Shown here one piece after another: positions 45,298 to 56,703 of a stretch of 64,000 nt of DNA. Below the pieces are notes generated by a model. The model searched no databases and was not told the origin of the DNA. It worked only from the letters and a program-made list of their open reading frames with translations. The stretch lies in the NCBI GenBank assembly GCA_021396245.1, contig WNYE01000027.1, forward strand, positions 62,001 through 126,000, in the 5' to 3' direction. Positions within the stretch are counted from its first letter, which is position 1. Every line of letters begins with the position of its first letter. Source of the DNA: Sporothrix humicola. Its lineage: Eukaryota; Ascomycota; Sordariomycetes; Ophiostomatales; Ophiostomataceae. The translations under genes were made by a program, and so were the position numbers.

Positions 45298-47067
45298 TGT
45301 TTTTTCTTTGTGGACGGGATTTCTGTTTTTAGGGCCGAGGGTGGTGATCGTCGCTTGTCGTCGTTGCCGTCGCAGGAAATGTTGCTGGTTGCACGCGACA
45401 ATGTATCTCGATTTTGGTGGTGATGGTTTGGGCATTAGGGAAAAAATCTCCCCGTCCATGATTAGATAAGCACATATTTTGACAAGTTCGCTCACGAGAC
45501 AGCCCGCTAAGCCTTGCCATTGGCCAATTCAGATTGGCCCCATATTTCGGCCATCTCTACGACGTAGATACGCACGAAGACGACAATTCAATATTATTGC
45601 ATGTTGATTTCCATTTGGCTTCAATGGGCAGTGGCTAAATCTTTCTTTGACCGCTAAAGCTCAATATCTTTCCATCTGGCGCAAAACCTAGATGTCGGGT
45701 ATGTTGATATTGTCCTTTTTCTCTTTTCCTTTTTTATATACAAAAAATAATGAATAATAAGAAATGATACATTATGAAAAAAAAAAGACAAGTAAAATTA
45801 CTCACAATGGTGTGAGACTTCGACGGGGACCATGGAAGAGATAGGAACTAGGATCAAGGAAGCTTATATAGATGAATAGAAATATTTCGGAGACTGGAAA
45901 GGAATATTCATTTGAAAAAAAAAAAAAGATTGAAAAAAAAAAAAAAAGAAATCATCTGCTTGGTTAAATATGAAAATAGAACGACAAAAGAATGAAAAAA
46001 GAAGAAAAAAAAAAAAAGATTTAATAGATTGTAGAAAAACAAGACAATGGCTACCACTCTTCATAGGAGACCGAGTATAGTTAAGATGCTTAGTCCGACA
46101 TACTGTGTTTGTATGGCCACCATAGACAAATTGCCCACGGCCTGACAAAAAAAGGGCAATGTTTCTTAAGTGTTCAAAGGGGATCGCATTAAACAAAATA
46201 TGCCTACGTCGTACAGCCTTCCAAACCTACCGTCGGACAGATCCTTGCAAGAAACACCCAAATTGACAAGCATATGGAGAACTGCACAATGCGTAGGCAC
46301 ATGATGTGGTCGAGATGGTATTGTTGGAGGCATTATTTTGTAGAAACAGGATGGCATGCCATGACAAATACCCGCACGCGTTTCTCAATTTACTTTGTGT
46401 GCCGGCCTTTGGCCCCCCCCGGACAAAAGACCATCCGTCACAAACTGACATGCGGCAGGAAACAGCCAAAAACAAACTTGTTTCAGAAGATGGGAGATCA
46501 AACGTTTCTTTGGATCCTGCTCGTACATGGGAAATATGCAACGGCTCCATTCTCTTGTTCTTGTAGCCTTGTATACCTAACGGTTGCAGAGCCGTCCTGG
46601 ACATACGTCTAAGAGAGTCGAAGACATCTCCGTCTTTTAGAAACTGGGCAAAGCTGGAGTTGGAGAAAAATGCAAGGCAGAAAATTAAAGTCGAAATTTC
46701 GTTGCAATGACCAGCACCCATTCCTAACCAAAACTTCGTTTAAAAGGGCCCGCCACATAGAATGCAGCGATTAAAACAAAACCAAAAGGGTAAAAAAAAG
46801 AAGATATTGTAAGAAAATAAATAAAAAATACGACAAATTTAAGATTTACTAGAGGTGACAAAATAAAAAAAAACAACCCTTTTAAAAAATTGTTCCCAAC
46901 TCATGAAAAATGGCCATAAGCCGCCCTATCCACGCTTAGAAAAAAAAAGACATAGAAAAAAAGAATGAGACCAGGGGTCAAAAACCTCGATCAATAGGTA
47001 GACACGAATCCCGCAGGGGAGCGAGTCGTGCTTGGAAGCTCTTGAATCTCATCTTGTAATTCTTGCT
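45298..47067. other. uS17m upstream / Asn-rich gene 3' spacer
   Basis: No supported gene. Dispersed motifs TACGACGTA (45558-45566) and TACGTCGTA (46205-46213) are present. Strong poly-A tracts occur at 45780-45790, 45915-45945 and 46000-46017, and the 46750-46960 stretch is A-rich. The frame at 46227-46721 (minus) has no recognisable family. Confidence 0.55.
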
Positions 47068-48090
47068 TTAAGCGACAAATGTTCGGCGGGCGAAGCGGGC
47101 TAGGCGCTGGTTCTTGTTGCCATTGTTGTTGTTGTTGTTGCCGTTGTTGTTGTTGCCGTTGTTGTTGTTGCCGTTGTTGTTGTTGTTGTTGTTGTTGTTG
47201 GCGGCGGCAGTGGCACCGCCATTGGCGGCAGCGGCAGTAGCAGTCAGGGCACCGGCGCCGAGGTCGACAGCGGACTGGGCAAGGGCAGCAGCAGCCTGGC
47301 CCTTCTCACCGTTGTTGGCGGCCACATTGGTGGATCCTCCGTTGCCGGTAACAGTAAACTTGGTGCAGTCGTCCTGAGAACCGCGCTGGGCAACAGGCAT
47401 GATGACAGGCTGGTGGTTTGCGGAGGATGTCAGAGTACAGACGCGGAAGTTACCAGCGGGCAGACCACCAGCGACAACAGCTTGGAGACCACCCTTGCCA
47501 TTTCCAGCGTCGTTGATACCCTTGAAGAAGGCAAACTGGGTCGGGTCAGGAGGGGTCGAAGGGTTTAGGCTGCCGCCGATGTCTTGGACAGTGACGTGGG
47601 TGTGGCCAACAACAATGCCGTTCTGCAGCTGCTGGGGAGCAGCGTAGTACGTAGCGTCGGCGTTGGTAAAGGCACCAGCTTGCAGGTTGTTCACTTGCAG
47701 GGTGATGTTGAAGTCCTTACCAGCCTCAATACTTTCGCCGTTTTTGGGGAACGTAATGACAGTTGAGATCATCTTGTTCTTGGCAGGGATCTGGCCCATA
47801 ACTGTTCAGCCTTGATTAGCATATACTGATGGCAAGCGGATTCTGTAGAATAGGAGAGCTATTGTGAGATGAACCTACCAATGCCGTTGCAGGAGCCAGT
47901 GGTGATCTGCAGACCGTTGGTGAGGGTCTGGTCAAGGCAAAAGTTGATGAAGTTGTTCTGCGAGGTGGTCGATGCAGCCTGTCCAGTCTCAGCACCCAGA
48001 CCGGCCTGACCATCGAAGAAAGAGCCAGACTGGATAGCGTTGGGCTGCAGGGTGGTGCTGTCGGCACCGTTGTTGTTGGTGTTCGTGGCC

Positions 48091-48146
<56 letters not shown>

Positions 48147-48426
48147 GGCGGCAGCATTCGCGTTCGCAGCAGCCGTGTTCGCGTTCGCATCCGCAGCAGC
48201 AGTTGCCGTACCTTTAGCGGCAGCCGTGGCCGTGTTCGCGTTTGCGTTAGCATTGCCGGCGTTGGCGCTGCCGCCGTTGTTGGCGTTTCCGCCGTTGTTG
48301 GCGTTTCCGCCGTTGTTGGCGTTTCCGCCGTTGTTGGCGTTGGCATTACCACCGTTGTTGCCGTTGTTGCCAGCATTCGCCTTGGCGCCGTTATTGTTGT
48401 TTGCGTTGGCATTGGCGTTACCACCG

Positions 48427-48473
<47 letters not shown>

Positions 48474-48656
48474 GGCATTGGCACCGCCTCCGCCGCCGCC
48501 GCCGTTGTTGTTCTGCTGGCCCTGCTTGACGTTGGCTTGGGCACCCGTGTTGGCCACAGCACCGTTTCCACCGTTTCCACCACCGTTATTGTCGTTCTGA
48601 GCCGCAAAGGCCAGAGTGAGCAGCGTTGCCGCATAGACTAGCTTCGCAGAAACCAT
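47068..48656 (-). CDS. Asn-rich secreted protein with a conserved four-Cys fungal domain
   Basis: Exons 47879-48656 and 47068-47801 give 503 residues. A classical signal peptide is visible at residues 1-18 (MVSAKLVYAATLLTLAFA). Residues about 20-200 are low-complexity Asn/Gly/Ala with two AAC-codon poly-Asn tracts and an 18-bp tandem repeat. Residues about 215-405 are a folded-looking domain: NNFINFCLDQTLTNGL, SCNGIVMGQIPAKNKM, FPKNGESIEAGKDFNI, VGHTHVTVQDIGGSLNP, FAFFKGINDAGNGKGGLQA, GNFRVCTLTSSANHQP and DDCTKF, with four conserved-looking Cys. I recall homologues as secreted proteins in many ascomycetes and basidiomycetes, without a known function. A second Asn/Ala-rich tail ends in a basic RLARFARR stretch, so it is not GPI-like. 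The 77-nt intron restores NGIVMGQIPAK. A cell-wall or matrix protein is inferred. Confidence 0.85.
48094..48148 (-). repeat. AAC trinucleotide tract (poly-Asn)
   Basis: An uninterrupted AAC codon run on the coding strand (about 18 Asn) inside the Asn-rich secreted protein. A similar tract lies at about 48426-48474 and shorter ones at 47126-47200. Confidence 0.9.
48260..48331 (-). repeat. 18-bp tandem repeat coding an NGGNAN-type hexapeptide
   Basis: Units at 48260-48277 (slightly diverged), 48278-48295, 48296-48313 and 48314-48331 (plus-strand unit GTTGGCGTTTCCGCCGTT). They add six residues per copy to the Asn-rich secreted protein and are in frame. Confidence 0.9.
48426..48474 (-). repeat. 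Second AAC trinucleotide tract (poly-Asn)
   Basis: About 16 consecutive AAC codons near the N-terminal side of the Asn-rich secreted protein, preceded in the protein by a Gly run. Confidence 0.9.
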
Positions 48657-51600
48657 ATTGTCCGATGTGCCCGAATTTCTTGAAATAGAAAAGAAGGAAA
48701 GAAAAATGGGGGAAGAAAGGAAGAAGAAAAAAAAAAGGAGCGGCAACCTGTCCTGTCCCAAGATGATGATATTAAAAAAACTGTCCTCGTAAAAAAGAAT
48801 GTAAGTGAAATCAGATCCACGGTCAACGCGATCTTCTCTTGACTGGCAAGGCTGAACAAGAAGCAGATAAAGAGAGGACAGAGACAAGAAAAGAAGAAAA
48901 CAGAAGGAAGAAAAACAGAGGCAGTAGAAGACCGCACTCTGGGGATGGATAGGCTTATATCAAAAGGGAATGAAGAAGAAAAAAAGAAACGAAGAGAAGG
49001 CTCGGCTTTCTGAGAGGTGGCCACGGTGGACTACTTATCTCTCTTGGCAAAGCGGCATCAGAGGCATGATGAGCGTGGGGATCTCCAACAAGACACACAG
49101 GGCCATTTGCGTTCACCCACCTCCTGCGTTTCTCTGCAACTTGTAGTTGCAGGGGTTGGCGGCATTGGAATAAGAGAAGACACCGAGAGACTCAGGACAG
49201 AGACGACAGGCAGGCAGACTGGCAGAAAATGTGGGTGATGGATGCCAGAAGGTAAGATGGGTGACGGCGAACCCAGGGCATAGGGAATGCAGATCCCGTT
49301 GCCGCATTGGAAGGTTGAAACCGCATGTGAGGAAGTGTCTGTCGCAGGGCCAATACAGGACGGAAAGGGGAGGAGAACCGTAGACAGCCTTTCTTCGGAG
49401 AGGGGCGTGTTGTGACATCGAATTCGACGTTGTTTCCAGTCATCGTCTCTCCTCTTAACCGCCTAAGAAGTACGACGTAGCCGTACTCCGTCGAGAGAGG
49501 AAACGCACAGGCTCTGTGGAGACATGTCAAATGTAAAGTAAGGTTAACTGACTGGGGTTGGCTGTGCCTCGAAGATATCAGAGTGCATTCGCAGAGTACC
49601 GAGTGCGCCGCACCCTGCGCTGCGCTCTGTAGAAGGGGAAGAGCCCCGTTGAAGGGATGACAGTTTTCGTCTTTTCTCAAGGAAGTTTGGGTAAGTGCAG
49701 ATGGGAGTTCGGGCAGCCGAGCAGTCCCTTTCATCCCCACGCTATCCCCAAGTCATCAACCTGCCTCCATAGGCCTCGAGCAAGGCGCAGACTACGCGCC
49801 GCGGTTTGAATTCTGCTCTGTGCTTCCAGTTTTGCAATGATTCAAGGAGGCATACGAATCGAGATTTTTGGCAGTGCCTAGTGCCAGAAACGCGCTTGCG
49901 ATGGGCAGCCTGGCTGATGAGTTTTTGTAACGGGGGGGCCGCAGAGGGGAAGGGCTGTATGCATTGTGGCGCTCGATCTCTGTGATGAGGGTGAGGAAGA
50001 AAAAGACTGAGCAAGCGGGTTTGAAAAGGCATGTCGTTGTTGTTGTTCACCGTTGGATTTGTTTGTTTTAGGGGCTCTTTGCTAGCGCGAGCAGGTGCCG
50101 TCTTGGCTGAGGAAGGTGCAGTAGACCCGCTAACAAAACAAGCTCAACGCCGGCGCAATCAGGTTGCAATTATAAGGCACGGACCATAAAATGGAAGCAG
50201 CAACCTGTCTGGAGCCCCTGAATGGAAGGAAAGGAGACACCCCGGATGGCAAGGTACCTCCATATCCCCGCTCTGATAGCGGAAGAAACAAAGTACCAAT
50301 ACTCCAGCCAATAGGGTAATAGACAACAACATCTCGAAACAGGACGTGTCAGAGACCTGCAACGATACAGATGTCAACCAAAGCGGCCGTATGTGCCAGG
50401 TGCCACATGCCACATCTAATACTCAAATCGAAGCAGAACGGAGTTCCACAGCACAACGGGCGCCAACCGTCATCACCTCCTGCAATGGCTGGGAAGGTAC
50501 ACATACAACGGTGGATTCCCAGAAGAGGCAAACCTATTCCGTATCTTGCCTTGTTTGTTGTTTGTTCACACGAGGACCACTTCCCACAGTTGGCAGGACT
50601 CGGAACGGCGGCACTCTTTAGAGATGTGCAATCGCCTTGGCGGATGTGCACATTGCATCTCTGAGTACGGACCACGACCGGCCTGTAGGTAGATGGCATT
50701 CGATCAAGACCTTATGTGCGCGAACATGATGGGCCTTGGCGAGCGGATTTCTTGCCATCAGATCGCCAACAATGCCATTCGGAAACTGTGTTTGCTTATC
50801 TGGTGGTCCCTGTTGGCAGGTGCCACGCTATACTCGGCGACGGAAGCATTACACACGATTCTAATGTGGCGATATACGTAAAAGGCTACGACGCAGCACG
50901 CAGGATCTCATGTGATGATCGGGTCTCGGCACTCGAGATTTTAGAGCATCTTCTCCACGATATTGGTATTTATGCCCACCTGGCCTCCTCTTTAACGATA
51001 AAGAAGCTTGTTTCGCCAACCCCGGCCATAATTTGCGCAATACAGAGCGCAGCGGGTGGAAGAGTGCTTTAGAAATCGTGATTTTGGGTCAGAGCGCCAA
51101 CTGTCGGAATAAACGGATGGGACATTCTCTAACAGGGCCCTGGAAGGCTTGTCATGAACAAAGATAGAATACCCTAGGAAGGAAGTTTGCCTAGCAGGAT
51201 TAAAAACGACGCCAAGTCTTCAAACAACGATGGGAAGGAAAGAAAGTAAGGAATAGAAAGAAAAAAAAGCTACAGCTAATGTGGGCTTTCCCGGCCGTCA
51301 ATCCCCTTGGCGAAACTTCCGAGAAACAAAGAAGACAAAAGAGGACATCAGAAAAAAAAAAGCGACCTCCTGTCTCCGGTGACGAGCCATTCCATGTTGA
51401 GCCAGTTCTTCACTTACGTAGGTTTTTACTACTGTGCAGTCACCTGTTTGGTTTGGAACGCAGGCTGATATCTGTATGCTTGGGCCTGACACGGTGCGTT
51501 CCGTCTGAACGACGTGCCCTTTATTACATTTTTTTTTTGGCCTTTCTGATTCAGTACTCATACCTCTCGTCTCTTGTTTTGGCCTATCAAACGTGTCAAC

Positions 51601-53686
51601 TCCGAGAAGAGCTGTTTGGCCCGATCTTTGATGCTTCCGCTTTTTTTTTACCACTCGGATATTTTGCGTACCTGAGCTGAAAATCACCAACTCAGGCTGT
51701 ATCTCAATGCCCGCTAATCCTTAACTCCTGGTAGCACAACTTTTATGATGAGTCTGTTGATCTTTCCCTTGCCGGTTATTGATTTAATCCTCTTTCGCTC
51801 CCTCCCTCTATATTAAAGATTGTGATTACAGACGAGGGCCGTTTTCTTGGAATAACATCGCATGTACCTTTGTACGGAATATATCAGATTAAGAGATTGT
51901 GGTAGTATCAACCCTGTTCTGGGCTTAGGGGAAGTTCTCAGAAATCAAGGTTGAAGCATAATACGACCGCCCTGGAGTATTCGGCTTCAACGGAAGAGAA
52001 AAAAAAAAAAGGTTGTCCCGACCACATCACCGCCCACAACCTAGACTTTGGTACAGGTGAAAGAGGCCCCGGAAAGATCGTACTCCCGGTGAAAAGTGGC
52101 GTGATTATTATTTTTCGTTAACCTTTTCCTGCCCTGCTATTCATTGAGTTGCCTTTGGCGTATGGTGTTTCGTAAACAAGTGCACGGAGGCTAATTACAG
52201 CCTACATCGTGATCTGGATTGGGGGGCAATCACCATGTAACAGTAGTCATGCGCACACTACTCCGTAAGACACAATTTTGGACACAGCCTTTGACGAGAA
52301 TCACATATTGTACAAGAAGCATTGGTCGTACCCACGATGCTACTGATGGTCTATCATTTCTAACCACGATCTAGAGAAGAAAAAAAGAGCTGCCACTTTA
52401 TTTAGTTATATCGCTTCTTTTTCCTCAACTCTCAATACGGTAGATTCTATGTCTCCATCAATGTCAATGATATAACAGAATTTGATATGCCAGGGTAGTT
52501 CCTTCCATCACAGGATCTCTTTGTCGAGGCAATATACGGCGTACATATACATCATGCGCACACAGTCAACAATACATGCTGCCAGAATATTGATATTGGC
52601 TTTTGGCGCCCTTGAGATAGAAGAGACTGTCGTACTGTGCACAGTTGTGCACGGGAGTTACGTGTGCATTTTGCCATTCAAACAACGACGAAACGTCGAT
52701 CAATACGGCAGTGTTCGAGGTCCCTGCTCAATCGCAATACGACATTGGATTATTTATGGAGTACCTTTTGAAGCGAGAGCGAAATGTGAGGGGGAAAAGT
52801 AACAAAATTAAAGGAATTAAGGAAATTAAGAAAAGACGACGACGAAGAATACGACGCTGGAGAATTTATTTTGAAAAGCGACCGTTTGGGGGAACTGAAT
52901 CGTCTTGGCGCCCTTTTCAAGGCATCGCCGCACATCACAACTAACTCGTGCAAAGTTGCGGCATGACGCCTTTGATTTTACCCAGAACACACAGCCTGCA
53001 CTCTTGGCGAAGATGAAATGTTTACGACGTGCGTCGTGCCTCTCTTGATGGGTTTCTGTGATTGTGTGTAATTTGAGATGATCGCTCGACGATGGTGTTG
53101 CTTTCACAGCCTGCCACGTGAAAAGACATACCCAGCATGATCTGAGTCTCTGCATTTTGTTTGTATTTTGTAAAGAAAGCCGCCCACAGCCTGATATTGC
53201 AATACTTTAGACCTTTGATTTTTTATTACAATCTATAGCCCAACCACTGTTGTCCGCCCATTGCGCCAAGCGGAATGCACCGTATCAAGGTTTGGTGAAA
53301 GACACCTCAACACCATATAAAGTTGAGCGAATAGGATTACAACGAAGGAAAAGGGAAAGGAAGGCAAGGAGATGATGAGCGATGTGGAGCAAGGGGGAAA
53401 CTGAGATGAAAAACAAAGTAGATACAGAAAGCAGATAAGAAGCTGGATGTGTAGAACCGGACAACATGCACCACTCGTCTAAAGCCCGCACCGGCCACTA
53501 GATAATGACAAGCAAAGGCAGGACGGTAAAGGGTAGTGTAAACGAGAAACGAGACAAGAGGAACAGAAAGGAAAACGACGTAGGCCAAAAATACAAATCT
53601 ACAGATAGATTACAGTTCATACGCAATTCAAGTATCGCATCCTACCGTCAGCGTAAAGTTAAAAATGGGGACTCGAAATGAAGGCT
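48657..53686. other. 5.0-kb gene-free region
   Basis: Between the start of the Asn-rich protein gene and the end of KGD2. I recognise no gene. The longest frames (49192-49740 minus, 51279-51680 plus) have no family features. The first 350 bp are A/G-rich on the plus strand (pyrimidine-rich leader of the secreted protein gene). Motifs: TACGACGTA 49471-49479 with a partial TACTCCGTC just after it, TACTCCGTA 52259-52267, and an E-box CACGTG 53115-53120. Confidence 0.55.
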
Positions 53687-55288
53687 TTACAGCAGCATGC
53701 GTCTCGGGTCCTCAATGTACTCCTTCACCTTCACCAGGAACTGCACAGCCTCACGTCCATCCAGCAGGCGGTGGTCGTAGGTCAGCGCCAGGTACATCAT
53801 CGGGCGGATCTCAATCTTGCCGTTGACGGCGACAGGGCGCTCCTTGATGGCGTGCAGGCCGAGCACCGCCGATTGGGGCAGGTTAATAATGGGAGTACCC
53901 ATCAGCGAGCCAAAGACGCCGCCGTTGCTGATCGTGAAGGTACCGCCGGCCATATCCTCAATGGTAAGCTTGCCGTCGCGAGCCTAAAAAAAGAAAGAAA
54001 AAAGTGTTAGCATACCGACGTCGTGTGGTGTGGCGTACAGAGACACGAAAGACGAGATATAATGTCACACAGGGTGCTCGGCGACTCACCTTATGGCCAA
54101 GGTCGGCAATCGACTTCTCAATGGTGACCAGGTCCATGCCCTCAGCGTTGCGGACAACGGGTGTCACGAGGCCCTTTTCGGTGGCCACGGCCACGCTAAC
54201 ATCGACGTAGTCGCGGTAGACAATGGTGTCGCCGCCGTTGGGGCCCTCGATGGACGCGTTAACGGCAGGCAGATCCTTCATGGCCAGCACGCAAGCACGG
54301 GTGAAGGCACTCATGAAGCCAAGCTTGACACCCGTCTTCTTCAGCACCTCATCCTTGTACAGCTTGCGGAACTCGACCAGCGAGGACATGTCAACCTCAT
54401 TGAATGTTGTCAGGGAGGCAGCGGTGTTCTGCGACTGCTTGAGACGCTCGGCGATCCGGAGACGCATACGGTTCATCTTGACCTGCGATGGAGGGATCTG
54501 TGTCAGCTGGGCCTGCTATGTTTTCTTGAACACACTGTAAATTCTGAGATGCGCCGTTGACTTACTCTGCGCTCCTCACGGTTGCCAAGGGGAGAGGGAG
54601 TGGTGGGCTCCGAGGACTGTTTTGAGGGAGCAGGCGTGCTCTTCTTCTCCGGGGCGGGTGCAGGTTTTGACGGCTCGGCCGGCTTGGGCTGCTCCGGTTT
54701 TGACTCGGCAGGGGCAGGCTTTGCCTCTTCCTTGGGTGCCTCGGACGCGGCGGGCTTCTCGGCCGGAGCCTCGCCCTCGGCGCCAACTTCTATGCGAACA
54801 AGATCCTGACCAACAACAACGGTGTCCTCCTCGTTAGCGAAGAACTCGCGCAGGACGCCAGCTTCCGGTGCGTTCACAGCGACATCGATCTGGAGAAATG
54901 AGTTGGTTTAGTGTTAGCTGTCGATTCGCGAAACAGTGTTGGGAGTGCCTGATGCGCCCGATGCGCTCGATGCGCTCGATGCCATCAAGCGGCGTCTGCT
55001 ACGCCCCCAAACGCGCCCGAAAGCGCGTCTATTCTAGCCGAAACGCACCTTGTCGGTCTCAATGGTGGCAATCTCCTCATCCTGCTCGACACGCTCGCCG
55101 ATCTGCTTGGAGAACTGCTTCAGCGTGCCCTCCGAGATGGACTCAGCCATTACAGGCACCTTGACCACCAGATCCGAGTAGTTCCGCACATGCTGGAACA
55201 GCAATGGCAGCTGCGCATGACGCAGCGATGCCTGTGGCTGGCAGCGCGCAGCAGACCGGGCGGCCAGGAGAATCCGTCTCGACAGCAT
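53687..55288 (-). CDS. KGD2: Dihydrolipoamide succinyltransferase (2-oxoglutarate dehydrogenase E2)
   Basis: Mitochondrial matrix core enzyme of the 2-oxoglutarate dehydrogenase complex, transferring succinyl from lipoamide to CoA. Exons 55049-55288, 54566-54889, 54090-54482 and 53687-53983 give 417 residues; the introns are 159, 83 and 106 nt. Residues 1-35 form an Arg-rich presequence. The lipoyl domain (VKVPVMAESISEGTL, EIATIETDK) has the lipoylated Lys80 as the last codon of exon 1. A Pro/Ala/Lys/Glu linker (about 118-185) replaces any peripheral-subunit-binding domain, as in yeast Kgd2. The catalytic domain runs from VKMNRMRLRIAERLKQSQN to the active site YDHRLLDG, with His390 and Asp394. 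It ends EDPRRMLL. NEP1 is divergent upstream. Confidence 0.97.
54951..54977. repeat. Three 9-bp repeats in KGD2 intron 1
   Basis: GATGCGCCC at 54951-54959, then GATGCGCTC at 54960-54968 and 54969-54977, and a GATGCC remnant, inside the 159-nt first intron. This is a minor tandem expansion. Confidence 0.85.
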
Positions 55289-56703
55289 GGTGATGGGCTG
55301 AGAAAAGGGGAAAGGCGGAAAACGAAACGTCGAGAGAAATGCTCGAGAGGGAGAGTGTGAAACACGACGAGTATGAGTAGCTGAAGTGCTGCAATTGGCG
55401 ACTGCAACAAGAGCACGAGACAAAGCAATTGGAAAGACCGTGAAGGGTTGCGAGGATGAAAAATAACAAAACGTGACGGTTTGTTCGGAACGAAGCAGAA
55501 AGGTTGATGACGAAAAAAAAAATATACAGCAGATTTGTTGCCGAGCAAATGGCCTCTACAAGCCGAAAGTAGGGAATTAAGGATGCTGTGGAGCTCGACG
55601 AGGTAATAAAAACAAGAAAACGTACTAGGGGGCAGTACCTGATTGGCTGGTGGATCGCTGGTTCCGTACAGACTTCGGATGGGTTGCTGGCCCGAGCAGA
55701 CAGCGAAAACAGAGCGCAGCTCTCTTCAGGGCAAAGCAGCCTGTACAAACATGCCTCGACTGTAATATAGCTAACGCCACGTTGATTACATTACGTTGCA
55801 CCGCCACAGATGCGACGTACTTTCTCAAGATTTTGCACTTGAGAATTTTCAGGGAATTTTTCATATCTTATTTCAAACGATAAAAGGCCAAGATTAAGTC
55901 GTACGGCGTACAAATACACTCCGTATTTCGTGGACGGAGCACGTCAAAATGGCATCTTTCGCTATCCAAAATGCTGCTAAAGATAGCCAAGGACGGAGAG
56001 TCACTGGCGCTTGGCTGCGATCCGATGTAGAGCAGTAGACTGGAAACTAAACAGCGTACCCCATCCTACACAGCATGTATGCCAAATTACTCCGTTAAAG
56101 TCAATCAATATTCCGTGTGAGTCCTCTTCCGGGGTGCAGTGTAATGGTGGGAAACGGATACAAGTAGGCGGTCTTCCAAGGTCACGTGCAGCTGTCCTCC
56201 GGAAAGAAGGCCCACGATTGAAGAGGGAACCATCATGGTCTAAATAATACCCTGCAGTTGCATCGTCTAACCTTACAAATGAGTCTCACGCACCGGCTGT
56301 CAGACATCGCAGAGAAGTCATAGGGCTATGACGGCGCAGTTCTGGGGCCAAGCGAGGACAATTATACGGGGGGCGTGACCACATGTAAAAAGGCTGCCCC
56401 TTTCTTCCCAACATGATCAGCGATGCCGGACGATTAGTCGTCCACGTGACAGGCTAGAATCGGAAATCCTCAACGAAATTTTTCCAACCCACACAAAGGT
56501 CCTGCTTTATGACCGTTCTCCTCCCCTCTCTGCTGTTCCTTCTTTTCTCTCTCGTACTCTCACCTTCTCCTCCATCTGCTCTCGACTATTCTCAGCTATT
56601 CTCGACTATCACCACTATCCGTCCCTTTGGATCTGTTTTGGCATCTTGGCTATTTTCTTTTTTGGCCTATCCCTAATACTTTTCATACCCCCCCGCATCC
56701 ACA
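55289..56703. promoter_or_regulatory. Divergent KGD2/NEP1 upstream region
   Basis: 1.4 kb without a supported gene. Two CACGTG E-boxes (56183-56188 as TCACGTG, 56443-56448 as CACGTGA) lie about 520 and 260 bp before the NEP1 start. Degenerate copies of the dispersed motifs occur near 55898-55925. The 56510-56690 stretch is a pyrimidine-rich NEP1 leader. Confidence 0.55.

Noticed and set aside
45780..46020. A-rich tracts as retrotransposon poly-A tails
   Set aside because: No reverse transcriptase frame, target-site duplication or element body is visible. They look like AT-rich 3' flank sequence.
48040..48600. Plus-strand frame rich in Leu and Ala
   Set aside because: It is the antisense reading of the AAC/GCC repeats of the Asn-rich secreted protein.
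44687..48656. Functional link between uS17m and the neighbouring Asn-rich gene
   Set aside because: They share orientation, but one encodes a mitoribosomal protein and the other a secreted protein, and a 1.8-kb spacer separates them.
49192..49740. Minus-strand frame of 182 codons
   Set aside because: Mixed composition, no recognisable domain and no supporting splice or start context. Kept as gene-free.
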